The notes: a model not told the origin generated them from the sequence alone. A DNA stretch of 64,000 bases from Diabrotica undecimpunctata (GCF_040954645.1 NC_092805.1:14216741-14280740), one strand, 5' to 3'; shown: positions 10,139 to 22,610, counted from the stretch's first letter. Program-made: numbers and translations.

Positions 10139-10292
10139 TCTTTTAATGACTCTCAAGTATTTACCTGAATTTATAATTGCTGGCATTAGACAATAATTTT
10201 GAATTTATAAATAGGTATATTTTTTTAATTCTAAATTATTTTTTAATGTCTGTAACTGTAAATGCAGGTAGAGAAAGTGAGTCATTAAAAGG
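10139..10292. repeat. small inverted repeat, MITE-like
   Basis: The arm CTTTTAATGACTC...TACCTG at 10139-10166 recurs inverted at 10266-10292, enclosing about 100 bp of AT-rich sequence. It lies just upstream of the transposase start. It could be a miniature element or a structured upstream region. Confidence 0.5.
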
Positions 10293-10689
10293 ACATTAAG
10301 ATCAAAAACGGATTATACAAATAATTATTTCATTTCCACGAATTGTAAACAATTTTGAACAGAAGATATAATTCCGAAAAGACCAGATTTCCGAAATATA
10401 ACTTTCTATTTTTAAAATACCAACAAAAAAATTATATAATTAAAAAAATGTAGTATTTTTCCGTTTCACATTCATAAATATTTCCGAAATTATAATTCTT
10501 TTATAGGAGCCGGCCCATAACGTACGATTGTAGGTACGGTTAAAAACTGACAACAATGTAGTTATTTCTGGCATATAGAAAGTACAGGCCTATCTCTGGA
10601 ACGCTGCCATCTGAATGTGAATTTATCTATAGTAAAGTCACATTTTTTTTAAGCTTTCGACACTCGGAACTCCAAGATATATCGTTGCC
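10293..10689. other. unassigned AT-rich DNA
   Basis: Nothing supported apart from repeated 'ttccgaaat' words. Confidence 0.3.
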
Positions 10690-11035
10690 ACCTTTGAGTA
10701 GAAAGGATACGGCCTTCAGGTATTCAGGTGTAAACCCACGGATGGTAGCTTCGCACCATTACTCGCTCTAGTAAGTGCGTCAACCAAATGTCCGAACCTG
10801 CGGTTCTTCTCGTACTGGGCAGGATTACTAAGGCAACGACGGGTTATCAGTAGGGTAAAACTAACCTGTCTCACGTCGGTCTAAACTCAGCTCACGTTCC
10901 CTGCCTATGGGTGAACAATCCAACAATTGGCGAATTTTGGGATCAAAAGTTAGACATTGAAGGATCAAAAAGCGACGTTGCTATTAACGCTTGGCCGCCA
11001 CAAGCCAGTTATCCTTGTAGTCACTTTTCTCTCTT
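10690..11035 (-). rRNA. 28S rRNA 3'-domain fragment, diverged
   Basis: The minus strand contains strongly conserved large-subunit rRNA blocks in order: ggataactggcttgtggc, ccaagcg, cgtcgctttttgatccttc, gttggattgttcaccca, gggaacgtgagctgag, gtgagacaggttagtttta, then agtacgaga and gcgaagctacc. The deletion and substitution pattern is cytosolic eukaryotic rather than bacterial or mitochondrial. Several normally conserved positions differ (for example aacccgtcgttgcc after the 'ccctactgat' block). Only about 350 bp remain and both ends are lost. It is either an old rDNA pseudogene copied into this locus or rDNA of another eukaryote. Confidence 0.8.
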
Positions 11036-11064
11036 GCTGAAATCTCCCCAAGCCAAAAGGACTT

Positions 11065-11150
11065 AAAACTTAATTTTAAACTAAAATTATGGCTTATTCC
11101 GAACAAAAATAGTAAATTACATTAAGATGCCACAAGAACTTCAGAACAAT
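11065..11150 (-). repeat. partial copy of the 'gggaataagccacaatt' repeat
   Basis: Inverted relative to 7573-7630. The following sequence (atgccacaagaacttcagaa) matches the tail of the 37 kb insert (gtcacaag...cttcagaaca). The 28S fragment and the transposase both lie between these two inverted partial copies. Confidence 0.65.
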
Positions 11151-11329
11151 ATTAAATTTAAAACAAATTTATAAGCACTCTTCGTGTTGTATCAAGAAAA
11201 GTATAATGCAATTGAAGAACTTCTCTGCTAGTCATCTTCTCTATTTAAACAATTTGCTGGTAAAACATTTTACTAAGTATGTCAATTTATTACATGTAAA
11301 AGTTGACAAAATTATTCTCAATAAACTAT

Positions 11330-12420
11330 TTTAAGAAGAGAGGATATACGTTAAAATAAAAGATTTTAAATATAAAGAAAAACAAGCACAAGTACGAAGG
11401 AAAATCTCTAAGAAGCACGAGTCTTGGGAAAGAAACTGCCAACGAATAAATACTTATCTAGGAGGAACCAGAAGCACAGAAAGCTGGAAACTGATAAAAA
11501 ATTGAGAAAAGAAAAGAATAAAGAACTAATACAGAGCATAAAACCTGAAGACTGGAAAGAGTATTTCAAAGAACTTTTGGTAGAAAATAGAGAATAGGGG
11601 ATATACCCGGAGAATTGTTTAAGGACGGAACGAACAAATTGTACAAATGTCTTCGACAACTATTTCAAGAATGCATAAACACAAGCGAAATCCCTACGGA
11701 ATGGAAGAGATCATACTCCAGTACTATACATAAAAAGAGTGATAAAAATAATTGTGAAAATTACCGAGGAATAGCTGTAACCGGATCTATGAGTATATAT
11801 GGAAAGGTTTTAAAGAACCGAATCGAGAGAGAATACTTAGATTATGAAGCAGAAGAACAAGCAGGATTTCGTACGGGTTGATCCACTATTGACCACATTT
11901 TCTCCTTAACTCAGATAATAGAAAAAAAGATGGCACTGAATCAAGAGATTCATATGTTGTTCGTCGACCTACGGAAAGCTTACAACCGCGTTCTACTGAA
12001 GAAGGTGTGGCAATCAATGGAAAGCACGAATATTAATATATAATTAATAAAAGCCGTCAAAGTGCTATACAACCAACCAATAACAAAATAAAAGCAGGGA
12101 CACACATAACAACAGGATTTATAACATCAAAAGGATTAAAACAAGGATGTTGTCTGTCCTCCACTTTATTTAAAATATACCTCGAAAGTGCTTTAAAAAG
12201 ATGGAAACAAAACTGCAGGATAATGGGGGTACCGCTCACCAACACTGTGGTATCTACGCTCAACTTTGCAAACGATCAAGTAATAATGGCTCAAGATTAT
12301 AACAATTTAAACTATATGAATACCCGTGCATTGGAGTAGAACAAAAAGATCACATATTAGTCGATAACACCACGATAAAGCACTGCTGTGACTACAAATA
12401 TCTTCTTTCTTCTTTGAGTG
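11330..12420 (+). pseudogene. LINE reverse transcriptase, heavily decayed
   Basis: Plus-strand pieces in order are KHESWERNCQRINTYLGGTR (linker), IKPEDWKEYFKELLVENRE, an 88-codon open piece at 11615-11881 with NNCENYRGIAVTGSMS and EEQAGFRTG, then HMLFVDLRKAYNRVL and SKGLKQGCCLSSTLFKIYL. The catalytic box is ruined: FANDQ stands where YADD is expected. Several frames and stops separate the pieces. The element stops just before the minus-strand LINE fragment at 12427. Confidence 0.8.
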
Positions 12421-12426
12421 CCTCTC

Positions 12427-12702
12427 CTATCGGAGATTGGATATCATTAGGGCGATTCTAATTTTATTTACTGCTGTTTTGAATAATTCGTTAGTGGTAC
12501 AGCCAAACCACTCCCTTAAATTTCTCATCCAGGACATTCTTCTACGGCCTGGATTTCTGCGTCCTTGGATTTTTCCTTGCATTATATGTAGGAATGTGTA
12601 CTTTTGTCCTCTCATCAGGTGGCCTAAGTATTCAAGTTTTGTCTTTTTTATATTCAGTATTACTTCTGGATCGTTATTTATTCTGCGTATTACCTCTTCA
12701 TT
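12427..12702 (-). pseudogene. LINE 3' end, right half of a split copy
   Basis: The minus strand reads INNDPEVILNIKKTKLEYLG, then GQKYTFLHIMQGKIQG and SWMRNLREWFGCTTNELF. This is the C-terminus of the LINE family with a GAA-type tail. Its upstream part continues at 13905-14005 in the same frame, showing that the copy was cut in two by the insertion at 12703-13904. Confidence 0.85.
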
Positions 12703-13904
12703 AGCAGACCAAAGAGGTCAACTATAGACCAAATACATATGTTAAGAGGTATACATGAAAAATGTGTTGAATATAACATACCTATTTACAACTTGTATAT
12801 CGATTTCAAACAGGCGTTTGATGGAGTAGATCGACAAAAGATGTTAAAGCAACTATCTATGTTAGGGATACCCAATAAGTTGGTTAAACTTATACGAATG
12901 ACTCTGGAGGATTCCAAAGCTATGGTGAGAATAGATGGAGATATGACGCAGGCCTTTGATATTGAAAATGGAGTTAGACAAGGGGATGCCTTATCAACAA
13001 CACTTTTTAATCTAACTTTAGAAGCTGTTGTTAGAAAACTGGATATAAACGGCTGTATTAATACAAGATCTATGCAAATATGCGCATATGCGGATGATGT
13101 TGCCATAATAAGCCGCAACAAAAGGGTATTAAGCGAAAAAGTTATAGAACTGAAACGAGAAGCTGCTACGTTTGGTCTATATATAAATGAAAGCAAAACA
13201 AAATATATGGAATGCACAAAATCGAATGAACATGAGAATCTGAAGGTAGACAACCATACCTACAAATATGCCTCCACTTTTCCCTACCTAGGCTCAATAA
13301 TAAATGACAACAACAACATCAGTCAAGAAATACAAGCACGGATTCTTAGCGGTAATAAGTGCTTTTATGCATACAAAGACTTAATGAAAAGTAAGTTACT
13401 GAATCGTGAGTCTAAGCTGAGAATCTACAAAACAGTAATTAGACCAGTGGTCACATATGGATGTGAAACGTGGACCCTCTCAACCACTGATGAAAATCAA
13501 CTGAGAATATTTGAGCGCAAAATACTAAGGAAGATGTTTGGACCAACCCAATGCAGCGATAGTTCGTGGAGAATTAAAATGAACCACGAGCTGGATGAAC
13601 TAATGCAGAGCGCAGATATTGTCAGATTTGTAAAATCACAAAGACTAAACTGGCTTGGTCACCTAGAAAGAATGCCAGATAATCGAGCTGTAAAAGTAGT
13701 CCAGAGATGGAAGCCCCAAGGAAACAGAACAAGAGGAAGGCCCCGTAAAAGATGGATAGACGACGTAGAGAGGGATCTTAAAACCATGAACATCAGGCAG
13801 TGGCGAAGGAAAGTATCCGACAGGGCAGAATGGAAGAACATTGTTAAGCAGGCCAAGACTCACAAAGGGTTGTAGCGCCATTAGAAGAAGAAGAAGAAGA
13901 GAAG
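12703..13904 (+). mobile_element. 5'-truncated LINE inserted with 14 bp target duplication
   Basis: The sequence attacctcttcatt occurs at 12689-12702 and again at 13905-13918, flanking the insert. It begins mid-protein (RSTIDQIHMLRGIHEK) and ends in an AGAAGAAG tail, the classic result of target-primed reverse transcription. The coding part at 12739-13875 is one open frame of 378 codons. It has YNLYIDFKQAFDGVDRQK, GVRQGDALSTTLFNLTL, the catalytic CAYADDVAIISRN, YLGSIINDNNN, RIFERKILRKMFGP and GRPRKRWIDDVERDL. The body is undamaged, so the insertion is probably recent. It lacks an endonuclease and a 5' end, and so is not autonomous. Confidence 0.93.
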
Positions 13905-14005
13905 ATTACCTCTTCATTTGTAATTTCATCCACCCAACTTATTTTTAGTATACTAATATCACGATTACAAAATAATTTTTTCATTTTTATAAAGGTAGAT
14001 TTGGC
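13905..14005 (-). pseudogene. LINE C-terminal fragment, left half of the split copy
   Basis: The minus strand reads IEIAKSTFIKMKKLFCNRDI and then ILKISWVDEITNEEV, and runs straight into the fragment at 12427-12702 once the insert is removed. Confidence 0.8.
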
Positions 14006-14059
14006 AATTTCAATACGTCAACAAACGAAAAAAAAAAGCAAAATTCGAATGATGGATCC

Positions 14060-14420
14060 TAAAAGATAGTGTAGAGAAGTTTATTCAGAACAAAATCGTA
14101 GAAAAAACGAGCTGAAACAGGAAGAGAAGTCCCAAAACAGCTTTAGGATAGACAGGAATAAGTTGGCTAGTAGGTTGGTTTAATAGAGTTATGGAAGTGG
14201 GACAAATGCTCACTAAAATTACTTAGTTATATGTACCATGAAAATATAGGATAGAGTAACAGATAGACGGATACGTGAGGAAACCGAAGTATTCGACAAT
14301 CAGTTTGGCTTTATGCAAGGCGGATCAAGAAAAAAATGATATTTTCATTATAAGGCAGCTGATGGAAAAAAAAATAGAAATAGAAAGAAACGCTCAATTG
14401 GTATTCATTATTATGATTGC
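14060..14420 (+). pseudogene. LINE reverse-transcriptase fragment
   Basis: The plus strand reads VTDRRIREETEVFDNQFGFM and then IFIIRQLMEKKIEIERNAQL, matching the segment of LINE reverse transcriptases between the RGI-L-S and F-D-A-F motifs. It is short and decayed, and its ends are uncertain. Confidence 0.65.
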
Positions 14421-14940
14421 ATCACGGCTTAGGTATTAGTATTATTTATTCTTATTAGTATTGGATCAGTCTAGATCTAGATCGTTTATTAACCACATTT
14501 TTTTTTTCAAGTTCTGTATGTTATTTAACCCGGGACCAAAATTATCATGTTGATTAATTCAAAAATGAACGTGATGTTAAATTTTTATTACTAGCTACGA
14601 GTAATTAGGTAGTACAATTGTGCTATTAAAAGATTACGTAAATCCAGAGTTATATTTTTTTAAATCACATTTTCGTTATGAACAAATATTTGTATATGTC
14701 CTTAAGTAAACAATATAAACAATCTTAGAAGACGTATAAGAAAATGTCATAAAATCGTTTTTGAATCTTCATGGGAATTTATTTATATTTTGAATAAAAA
14801 TAAAATAACTGTAATGTGTTGAGTTTCCGATTGTAAACGACATTTATCAAAATAACCGAACGTTTGCCCATACAATTAATTTGTTTATGTACGAAATAAT
14901 CTAACTAAAAATTCTGTTTGTATTTTTGAGTTGTAATATT
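14421..14940. other. unassigned AT-rich DNA
   Basis: Nothing supported. Confidence 0.3.
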
Positions 14941-14944
14941 GTAA

Positions 14945-15125
14945 TAGTGGGTGCAAAAACTTCTTAATGATTTTGACAGAATAGGAAAAGAATTTGGCTT
15001 AAACATCAATATTGACAAAACAAAACGTATGGTCTCTATAGCATACAATATCATAATTAAGTCCAATTATTAGTGGACAGTAAACCATTGGAAACAGTTA
15101 GGGAAAAAGTTCAAATACCTTGGTT
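14945..15125 (+). pseudogene. LINE reverse-transcriptase scrap
   Basis: QKLLNDFDRIGKEFGLNINI, then DKTKRMVSI and KFKYLGY correspond to the thumb-side region just after the YADD box. It is cut at both ends. A transposon-end-like sequence (acagtgctagccaaaactcc) follows immediately. Confidence 0.6.
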
Positions 15126-15294
15126 ACACTATACAGTGCTAGCCAAAACTCCCCTCCTCTCTCGTAATTTTTGAATGGTTATACTTATAATAATAATATT
15201 TGGAGGGAGGAAATAAACGGACCTAGGCTTCTTAACTAGTCATAACAGGTCACGTAATAATCATCGATGACGTTACAGAGCCACTGTGACCCAT

Positions 15295-15874
15295 AATTGA
15301 GGGGAGTAAAACCATAACGTTGTAAGTGCCACTCGAGCTGAAATACGTTTTATATGATTAACCCGTTGTATGTGCCGACCTTTACGTGCACTCATGAAGC
15401 CAAAGCTCTGAGATGCCCCCACCTTGAGTACTGAGAAAGAGCAAGTCATAACGTTGTAAGTGCCTTATCAATTGCAACCACAGTTGCTACAATCAGTCTA
15501 CGCAAAATGTCAGTACGCAAACGTGTTTTAAATACATTGAAATGGAAAAAAACTATTAGAAAAGGCAGTAAAAACAGAGGACTTATAAAGAAATAGGTGA
15601 AAAAAATGCATGCTAAGCGGCTTATACCAAAAGACCTCATTGAAATTATTGCTAATGCTGAAAAGAAAAATCCATTCTTAGTAGTGAATACTACAACATT
15701 TTTTAACTGGATGAATTAAGCTAAATCCATGATAAATACTAAAAACTTGCAGATATCTTCGCCTACTATGATTCGAGTAAAGTATAAAGTACCTATAAAT
15801 AAAACAGTTTTTTGTCTCTACTCAAAACTTTTATTTTGGGCACTTACAACGTTATGGTTTGGCGCCACGCAATT
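15295..15874. mobile_element. 580 bp TIR element, relative of the 8251 element
   Basis: The left end reads AATTGAGGGGAGTAAAACCA then TAACGTTGTAAGTGCC. The right end, inverted, reads AATTGCGTGGCGCC then AAACCATAACGTTGTAAGTG. The inner 23 bp of the TIRs match perfectly. Inside is a decayed open stretch on the plus strand with LIPKDLIEIIANAEKKNPFL and NTTTFFNWMN, and a subterminal ctcaaaacttttattttggg shared with the 8251 element. It may be a longer, once coding-capable member of that family. Confidence 0.75.
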
Positions 15875-15964
15875 TTAAATGGAACCTTATGGCAAGTGAC
15901 ATTTCGTTTGAAAGGTGTTGAAAATTCCTATTTGATCATACTAATTCATTTGCGGAGACCAACA

Positions 15965-17140
15965 AATCTGTGAAAATTATAGAGGAATAACGTTACTAAA
16001 TACAACATATAAAATATTGACATCAATAATAAAAAAGAGGTTATCAAAGATCACAAAGAAGACAGTAGGACAGTACCAATGTGGATTCACAGAAGGAAGA
16101 TCTACAATAGATGCAAACAGGCATTTGATTCAATTAAAAGGAACGGATTAATGATAGCACTTAAAAAATTAAAAATCCCACATAAACTCAGAAAATTAAT
16201 AGAAATGACAATGAGAACTACAAAAATAAGCATAGAGGAGAGACAGAGGAATTCAGTATAAATAAAGGGATGAAACAAGGAGATGCCTTATCAACAACGC
16301 TATTTAATCTAGCATTATAATATGTACTACCAAATATAAATAAAGGAAATCTGAGAACAAAAGGTGGTCAAATAATTGCATATGCAGACGATATTGCTAT
16401 TATTGCAAAGAACAGAAAAATAATGAAAGAAATGCTAGAAGAAATAAGAGAGAAAGGGGAGGTAATGGGGCTAAGATTAAATCAAGAAAAGACAAAAATA
16501 TTAAGATTAGGGAAAAAACCAATGAAAGAAAAAATCAAAATAGGAAGTTCTGAGTTTGAAGAAGTAGAATACTTCAAATACCTAGGAGTTACAATAAGTA
16601 AATCCGGAGAAAGGAAATCCGAAATTGAAGAAAAAATATTAGCAGCGAATAAAGCTTATTTTGCAAACAAAAGATTACTTAAAAGCAAAACACTGACTAA
16701 GAAAACTAAGATGAGCATTTATAATACCATAATTAATCCAATATTATTATATGCAGAAGAAACAATGACGATGGTTAAAAAAGATGAAGAAGACTTAAGA
16801 ATAGCAGAGAGAAAGATTATGAGAACCATACTAGGACCAATCAGAACAGAGCAAAATGAATATAGAAGCAGAACAAATGCAGAGATTAAGGAAGAATTGC
16901 AATGCAGAGTTAGATGGTTAGGTAACATTTGGCGAGCAGGCGATGAGGCAGTGACATACGCAATGATAGAATGGAATCCAGGAGGAAGAAAGAGAAAGGG
17001 AAGAACGAGATCAAAGTGGCTGCAAGAAGTTGAAGAAGACCTCCAAAGGGCAGGAGTCAGAGAATGGAGAGGAAGAACTAGAGACAGGAAAAAATGGAGA
17101 GATATTATCAAGAAGATAAGATAAACAAAAGAGACTGATC
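15965..17140 (+). pseudogene. LINE reverse transcriptase with internal deletion
   Basis: Plus-strand segments are [20 protein letters not shown] and [12 protein letters not shown], then [20 protein letters not shown]. The sequence between GRSTI and KQAFD is deleted. After a frameshift come GMKQGDALSTTLFNLAL, a stop, and a 233-codon open frame at 16423-17124, preceded by the catalytic IIAYADDIAIIAKN. The C-terminus has RIAERKIMRTILGPIR and GRTRSKWLQEVEEDL, related to the element at 12703. The end reads ccccacactggggtta and passes into a TA array. Confidence 0.9.
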
Positions 17141-17194
17141 CACTTAAGAAATAGGATTCTAGAAAGCATTCGCGGTTTAACCCCACACTGGGGT

Positions 17195-17196
<2 letters not shown>

Positions 17197-17265
<69 letters not shown>
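17197..17265. repeat. TA microsatellite at a LINE 3' end
   Basis: About 35 TA units follow directly after the LINE end sequence ccccacactggggtta. Confidence 0.9.
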
Positions 17266-17268
<3 letters not shown>

Positions 17269-18707
17269 CATTTGCGATTGAACAGCTTGGAAATATGGAC
17301 AATTAGACAATCGGAAACAAAAATAATTAAATGCTTGAGATATAGCTCTATAAAATAATGCCCAAAAACTAAACAAAGTAGAGAGCTTTGTTTAAAGAAG
17401 TGAGAATCACCCAAAATATATCAACAAGTTGGACAGCGAAGCGAGAGCCTTTCATGAAAGAGGTGAAGTTATAATACAAACACTGAGGGAGCAGGTGTAT
17501 GAAAATAAAACAGTCAATAAGAAAGATAAAATGCAGAATTAAATGTAAAATATATTTTTTTTTACTCGACTACATGGCAAGCATTAAAAAAATTTTAAAA
17601 AAATCCATTAGATATAACTGTCAAGATTATATAAATCAGCTGACGATAAATTATTTGACGGTAGACATACATAAACAAGCAATTTATTAAACTCAAACAT
17701 ATATTATAAAACATATAACAACGAAAATTGTGAGAAAAATCATTGAACGTACCTTTAAAAGTCGCCATGGCAAACTTGGACCTTTAGCAAACCTCTTTGG
17801 TCTTCTTACGGTACTACTGTATCGCCGACTGTCATATTTGATACTTGTTAAGCTTATCTAAATTTGATGTTGCTAATATGTATTCTGGATTTAACAAGCG
17901 TGATAATAATTAAGCAAAGTAATAATTTGTTTACTCCTCAAATAAAAAAAAATTAAATAAAAAAAAGTCCAACGTTCAAGACACCACACCAAGTTGTATC
18001 CGCGAATACTAAACGTTTTCTTAAAACTTTTAAATTCTTTAGACAAATATAATGTGGGATGTTTTTATTACTGTCAGAATTGTTTGCAAATACCGATGAC
18101 TGCGTTATTTATTGTCTATATAAATAAAGATCTGATCAATAAAGTATAAACTGAAAAATTTTCGTTTTCGAAATATCCTCTTCTCGTTATTGCGTTACCT
18201 TAAAAATCATCTTTTTGGTGAAGATTTTAACTTTATAGATATCAACAATAAATAAACGAGGAAATAAGCTGGAATAAAATCAAGAATATAATATCATTTA
18301 ATTAGGTAAATGGGACTAGACAAAATAATTTTATTTGAAATATTTCAGAGCTTAGTAAATCATGCAACGCAGACCGTTCTGCGCTATAAACAAAGTCAAA
18401 AAATGAACAAAATCTGGCTCGTTTCCGAAAACCAATATGTAGCGTCAATTTGACTTGGTCACTGGGCAAACAACGACTTTACTGTAAGTTGTAATCGATT
18501 GCCACTTTATAATAATTGAACTCGTAACTTTGCCCTTCGCATCTGTCGAATCAACTGTCATTTACAGTCAGTCATTAAATTTTTAGCCCCAGCCAGAGAC
18601 CTTCTTTAAGCCAATAATTCAAAATTTGTCTTTTAATTAAACTGTTTTTATCCATAGTGCCCTATGACATCTCGACATGTAACTATACGTTCATTAATAA
18701 TGCAGAC
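17266..18707. other. intergenic AT-rich DNA
   Basis: A 63-codon open frame at 17499-17690 is low-complexity and not called. No repeat ends were recognised up to the hAT target duplication at 18708. Confidence 0.35.
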
Positions 18708-18715
18708 ACTGTGTA

Positions 18716-20042
18716 CAGCGGCGGCTCGTGGCCTAAAAAAGTGGTGAAGATGAGGAAAGCTTGCCGGAGCCAAAAGGAGTTTTGGTACCTACTTCGCGCC
18801 CAAATCTCATTAAAAATTCGTTAAAAAAAATTTAAAGAGTTTAGGGCCCTAATAACTTGAAGACAGTTTTTTAGAGCACTTATACTAGATACGATACGTT
18901 CTGCTTGCCTGGGGTATTTTAGTTCTGAACCTTGACATTTCATTGAGGGTTTTTTGGCGATTAAAACACCACGCCTGCTAAAACGGGTTGGTGAGTTTCT
19001 ATTCAGGCGCCCACTCTGAGTCAGATGCTGATTGCAGCCGACCACTCTGAATCAGACGCAAATGTTTAAAATACTGGTTGGTCGACCATGTAAAAGAACA
19101 TCCCTTTTATCTTCATTTTTCCAAAGCCTAAACGGAGTCTCTAATATATTACACGCCATGTCATTAATTTAGCCACCATTTAATATAGTCTTCTGCAGGT
19201 CAGGAGACTACCTGAACAGAAAGGGAATAGGTAGAAAGTGGAAATCATGGCTGCGAAATATTCGAGACTGGACAAACATGACTGTAGACGAATTATTCCA
19301 CTTTGCAAAAGACAGAGAAACTTTTAGAAATGTGGTCGCCAACCTCCGTTAATGGAGACGGCATAGGAAGAAGAAGAACAAGTCATTAATTGGATTCATG
19401 TCTGTCTCAAATTATTTTTGTCCAAACGAAATCCACGAGAACACTTTATATCCGAAATCCGAAACAAACCGCAGAGAAATGTATTAATAAAGTGCACTAA
19501 ACAAATAAAATTAATACTGTGACTAAACTAAACTAATAAATACTATACTATACACTATACTATATAAAAAATATAAATATAATAGACTAAATTTCAAAAT
19601 ATTGTCGCTGAGAGAAATTTCCGAAAAATAGGAATAAAAAATACACATCCAACATTGGGTGAAGACGAATAATATATTTTTAGACGGAACTGCACTCACC
19701 AGTTTTCTCAGCTATCACTAAGGATAGGCTGACGTCACGTTGCCATGGCAACCGTGAACGCTTATGCAGATGGATTTCGCATTTCAAAAATGATATTCAC
19801 TCACCTATTCCTGAATTCTACACGGCTAGTGACACAGGTCAGGACTTGACCGTCAAGTACGTACCGCTAATAAAGCTAGTTGTCTTTTTTAATTTTTAGA
19901 TTAATTAAAAGAGAATAAATAATTGATTTCAGAATTTAGATATAATAATGTTGCTTTCATTTTTTATTTATTTGTCTCAATTTAATTATATTTTTTTTTG
20001 TGAACCTCACCTTCACCTACTTCACCTGGCCGGCCGCCGCTG
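18716..20042. mobile_element. non-autonomous hAT element, 1,327 bp
   Basis: ACTGTGTA occurs at 18708-18715 and again at 20043-20050, an exact 8 bp target duplication. The ends are CAGCGGCGGCTCGTGGCC on the left and, inverted, CAGCGGCGGCCGGCCAGG on the right. Eight-base duplications with CAG-type ends define the hAT superfamily. There is no transposase inside. The interior contains a LINE 3' fragment (19170-19381), and the rest is AT-rich, so it depended on an enzyme encoded elsewhere. Confidence 0.9.
19170..19381 (+). mobile_element. LINE 3' fragment inserted in the hAT element
   Basis: GTCATTAATT at 19160-19169 is repeated at 19382-19391. Between them the plus strand reads KSWLRNIRDWTNMTVDELFH and FAKDRETFRNVVANLR, then a GAAGAAGAAG tail. 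This is the extreme C-terminus and 3' end of the GAA-tailed LINE family. Confidence 0.8.
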
Positions 20043-20050
20043 ACTGTGTA

Positions 20051-21926
20051 GTGCTCTTTTAGTAGTCGCCCTGTTTGTTTTTTCTATTTTATCCTATCTT
20101 AATATATTCATGATATTCTTCCCTTTCATTTAACGTATCACACGCTTCATTCGGACCAATAATAAAGAAAATATGCTCTCTTAGCAATGCCACAAAGTGT
20201 GTTTTTTCTATCTCAACATATTCTCTACCCCCTCTCCTTTCCAATGATGTATTTTACGTCACGATCCGACGAACTGTTTTACCCTCACTACAAAATGCTC
20301 AAAAAATGAGCAGAATTTATCTTAGCATTTTCTTTTAGATGGGGAATGAAGCAGAAAAGTAGCGTTTTTACAGATATAGCTTTTACTTAATTTTATTTAA
20401 TTATTTAATTTTACGTAATTCTGTTTAACTTGATTTAATTTTATTTAATTCTATTTACCTTTACTTATTTTTATTTAATTTTATTTAATCTTCTTTAGTT
20501 TTAATTTTATTTTATTTTGGCGTTGACGTTGACGTTTGTTAAAGGTCATTTTACTTTTTTAGTAAGTGTATGTTTATCTTACCCAATGACATAATAAATA
20601 TTTATTATACGTCATTGATTTTACCTTACAATTACAGTAACCCATATTTTGCGAAAACATTAATTACTGTGAAATAGTAAAATTTCTGATTAACAATATT
20701 GGAATCATCGGTTTGTAAAATGAATTAGCAATAAATCAACCGTATCGTTTGAAAAACAAAATATGATTGAAATGTCAAATGTTGGTAGTTTAGATTTTTT
20801 TCCTAGGTAGCGTCGTTACCTTACTGGACAAACGATGTGACTTGTCGTCATTACCTTTTACGAGTATATGGATACATGCTGCTCGATGGGGATTCAACCG
20901 ACATTTTTACGTTGTTGATTTCGATTCCATCGATTCCGTTTAATTTCATTTCGCGCTTCTCGTTGTTCATCAGGTTGACTTGCTTGTATAGTTTTTGACT
21001 TTGTAACCTCCGAATGACCAATCCGAAACGGTAGGTGCCAATGGGTAACAATATAACTACCTCTGAAAGTTGGGAGCCAATGTATAACAATAAAACTCAC
21101 AACTTTCTTTGAAAGCCAATTTTTAGGCTTCATCTAGGTGTGAAAACATCTGATCTTAAAATGTAAATTTGAAAAATGAGTTAACCAAAATATTAACTAA
21201 TCATATTTATTGGACAAGAATATTATAATGAAATATTTAATATTAAATTAAAAACAAAGCAGATCCTATCTACTGCTTTACAAAAATTTCAACTTGATAC
21301 ATAAGGCTTCATGTGATTGACAGGATAACAGGATATCTGCTATGCTGCTGCATCTGTTATCATATGTGTGGTGTAGTTCACTACGAAGCTTCTTGAAGTT
21401 CCATCCAACAAGTGGGAAAAGAATTTTTTTTTGTTTCCGCTAAACAAGAAAAATTTATTAAGGCCAAAAAACTAAAATAATAAACCTTGAATTAGCGACA
21501 GCATAGATTTTAAATTTTCTTGTCATAAAAAAACAATTTTTTTAAAGAACATAGCTGATGGCAAGGATAATTAAATGAACCTAATTATTAAAATTGATTA
21601 ATTAAAATGATTTATTTAAAGATGCATATACGAACGAATTAAAAAGTGAAAAACACATGGTGTGTAGGTTATGTATAAAAAAATATAAAAGGAGAGATAT
21701 GTAAAAAAAATTGATCAACAAGAAATATAAAATGTACTCACCTCAGGAAAAGATTTAAATATATAAATGAATTTATTAACAGAAATTCGCTTTAAGTATT
21801 CTATTGAATTGATGTGACATGACAGAAGTCAAGAAGTGCCAAATTACACATAACGTGTCGCTCGGTGTGGACCATAGAAATTTATATATGTTTTAGAACA
21901 AAATGGGATCTTAATACAGAGAATTA

Positions 21927-21929
<3 letters not shown>
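20051..21929. other. AT-rich DNA with a TTTAATTTTA-rich tract
   Basis: A simple-sequence tract built on ttaattttattt words spans about 20385-20515. Short open frames at 20851-21133 overlap on the minus strand but resemble nothing I know. No gene is called. Confidence 0.4.

Positions 21930-21971
<42 letters not shown>
21930..21971. repeat. TA microsatellite
   Basis: About 20 TA units, with no LINE sequence recognised beside it. Confidence 0.85.
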
Positions 21972-21973
<2 letters not shown>

Positions 21974-22146
21974 TTCAACCTTGTAAGATATTTTGTCTTT
22001 TTTAGCTCTTGATAATAATTGTAAACACAGTTGAAAGCTCGAGATTAAAAAAATAGTTAACCAATAGCCCTTTTATTGACTCCAACCCATCCAAAACAGT
22101 TATATATTTGTTCCAAACGAGTCACAAGTACTTCTTTTTTCTTATT

Positions 22147-22610
<464 letters not shown>

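Noticed and set aside
10690..11035. R1/R2-type site-specific LINE in 28S rDNA
   Set aside because: The fragment lies 3' of the classic R2/R1 target site and is not interrupted by a LINE; neighbouring LINEs are not joined to it.
15126..15294. Tc1-type transposon end (acagtgctagccaaaactcc)
   Set aside because: It looks like a left end, but no convincing matching right end was found; the adjacent TIR element explains only the inner part.
20851..21133. Two overlapping 79-codon minus-strand frames
   Set aside because: Mutually overlapping and unlike any family I know; probably non-coding.
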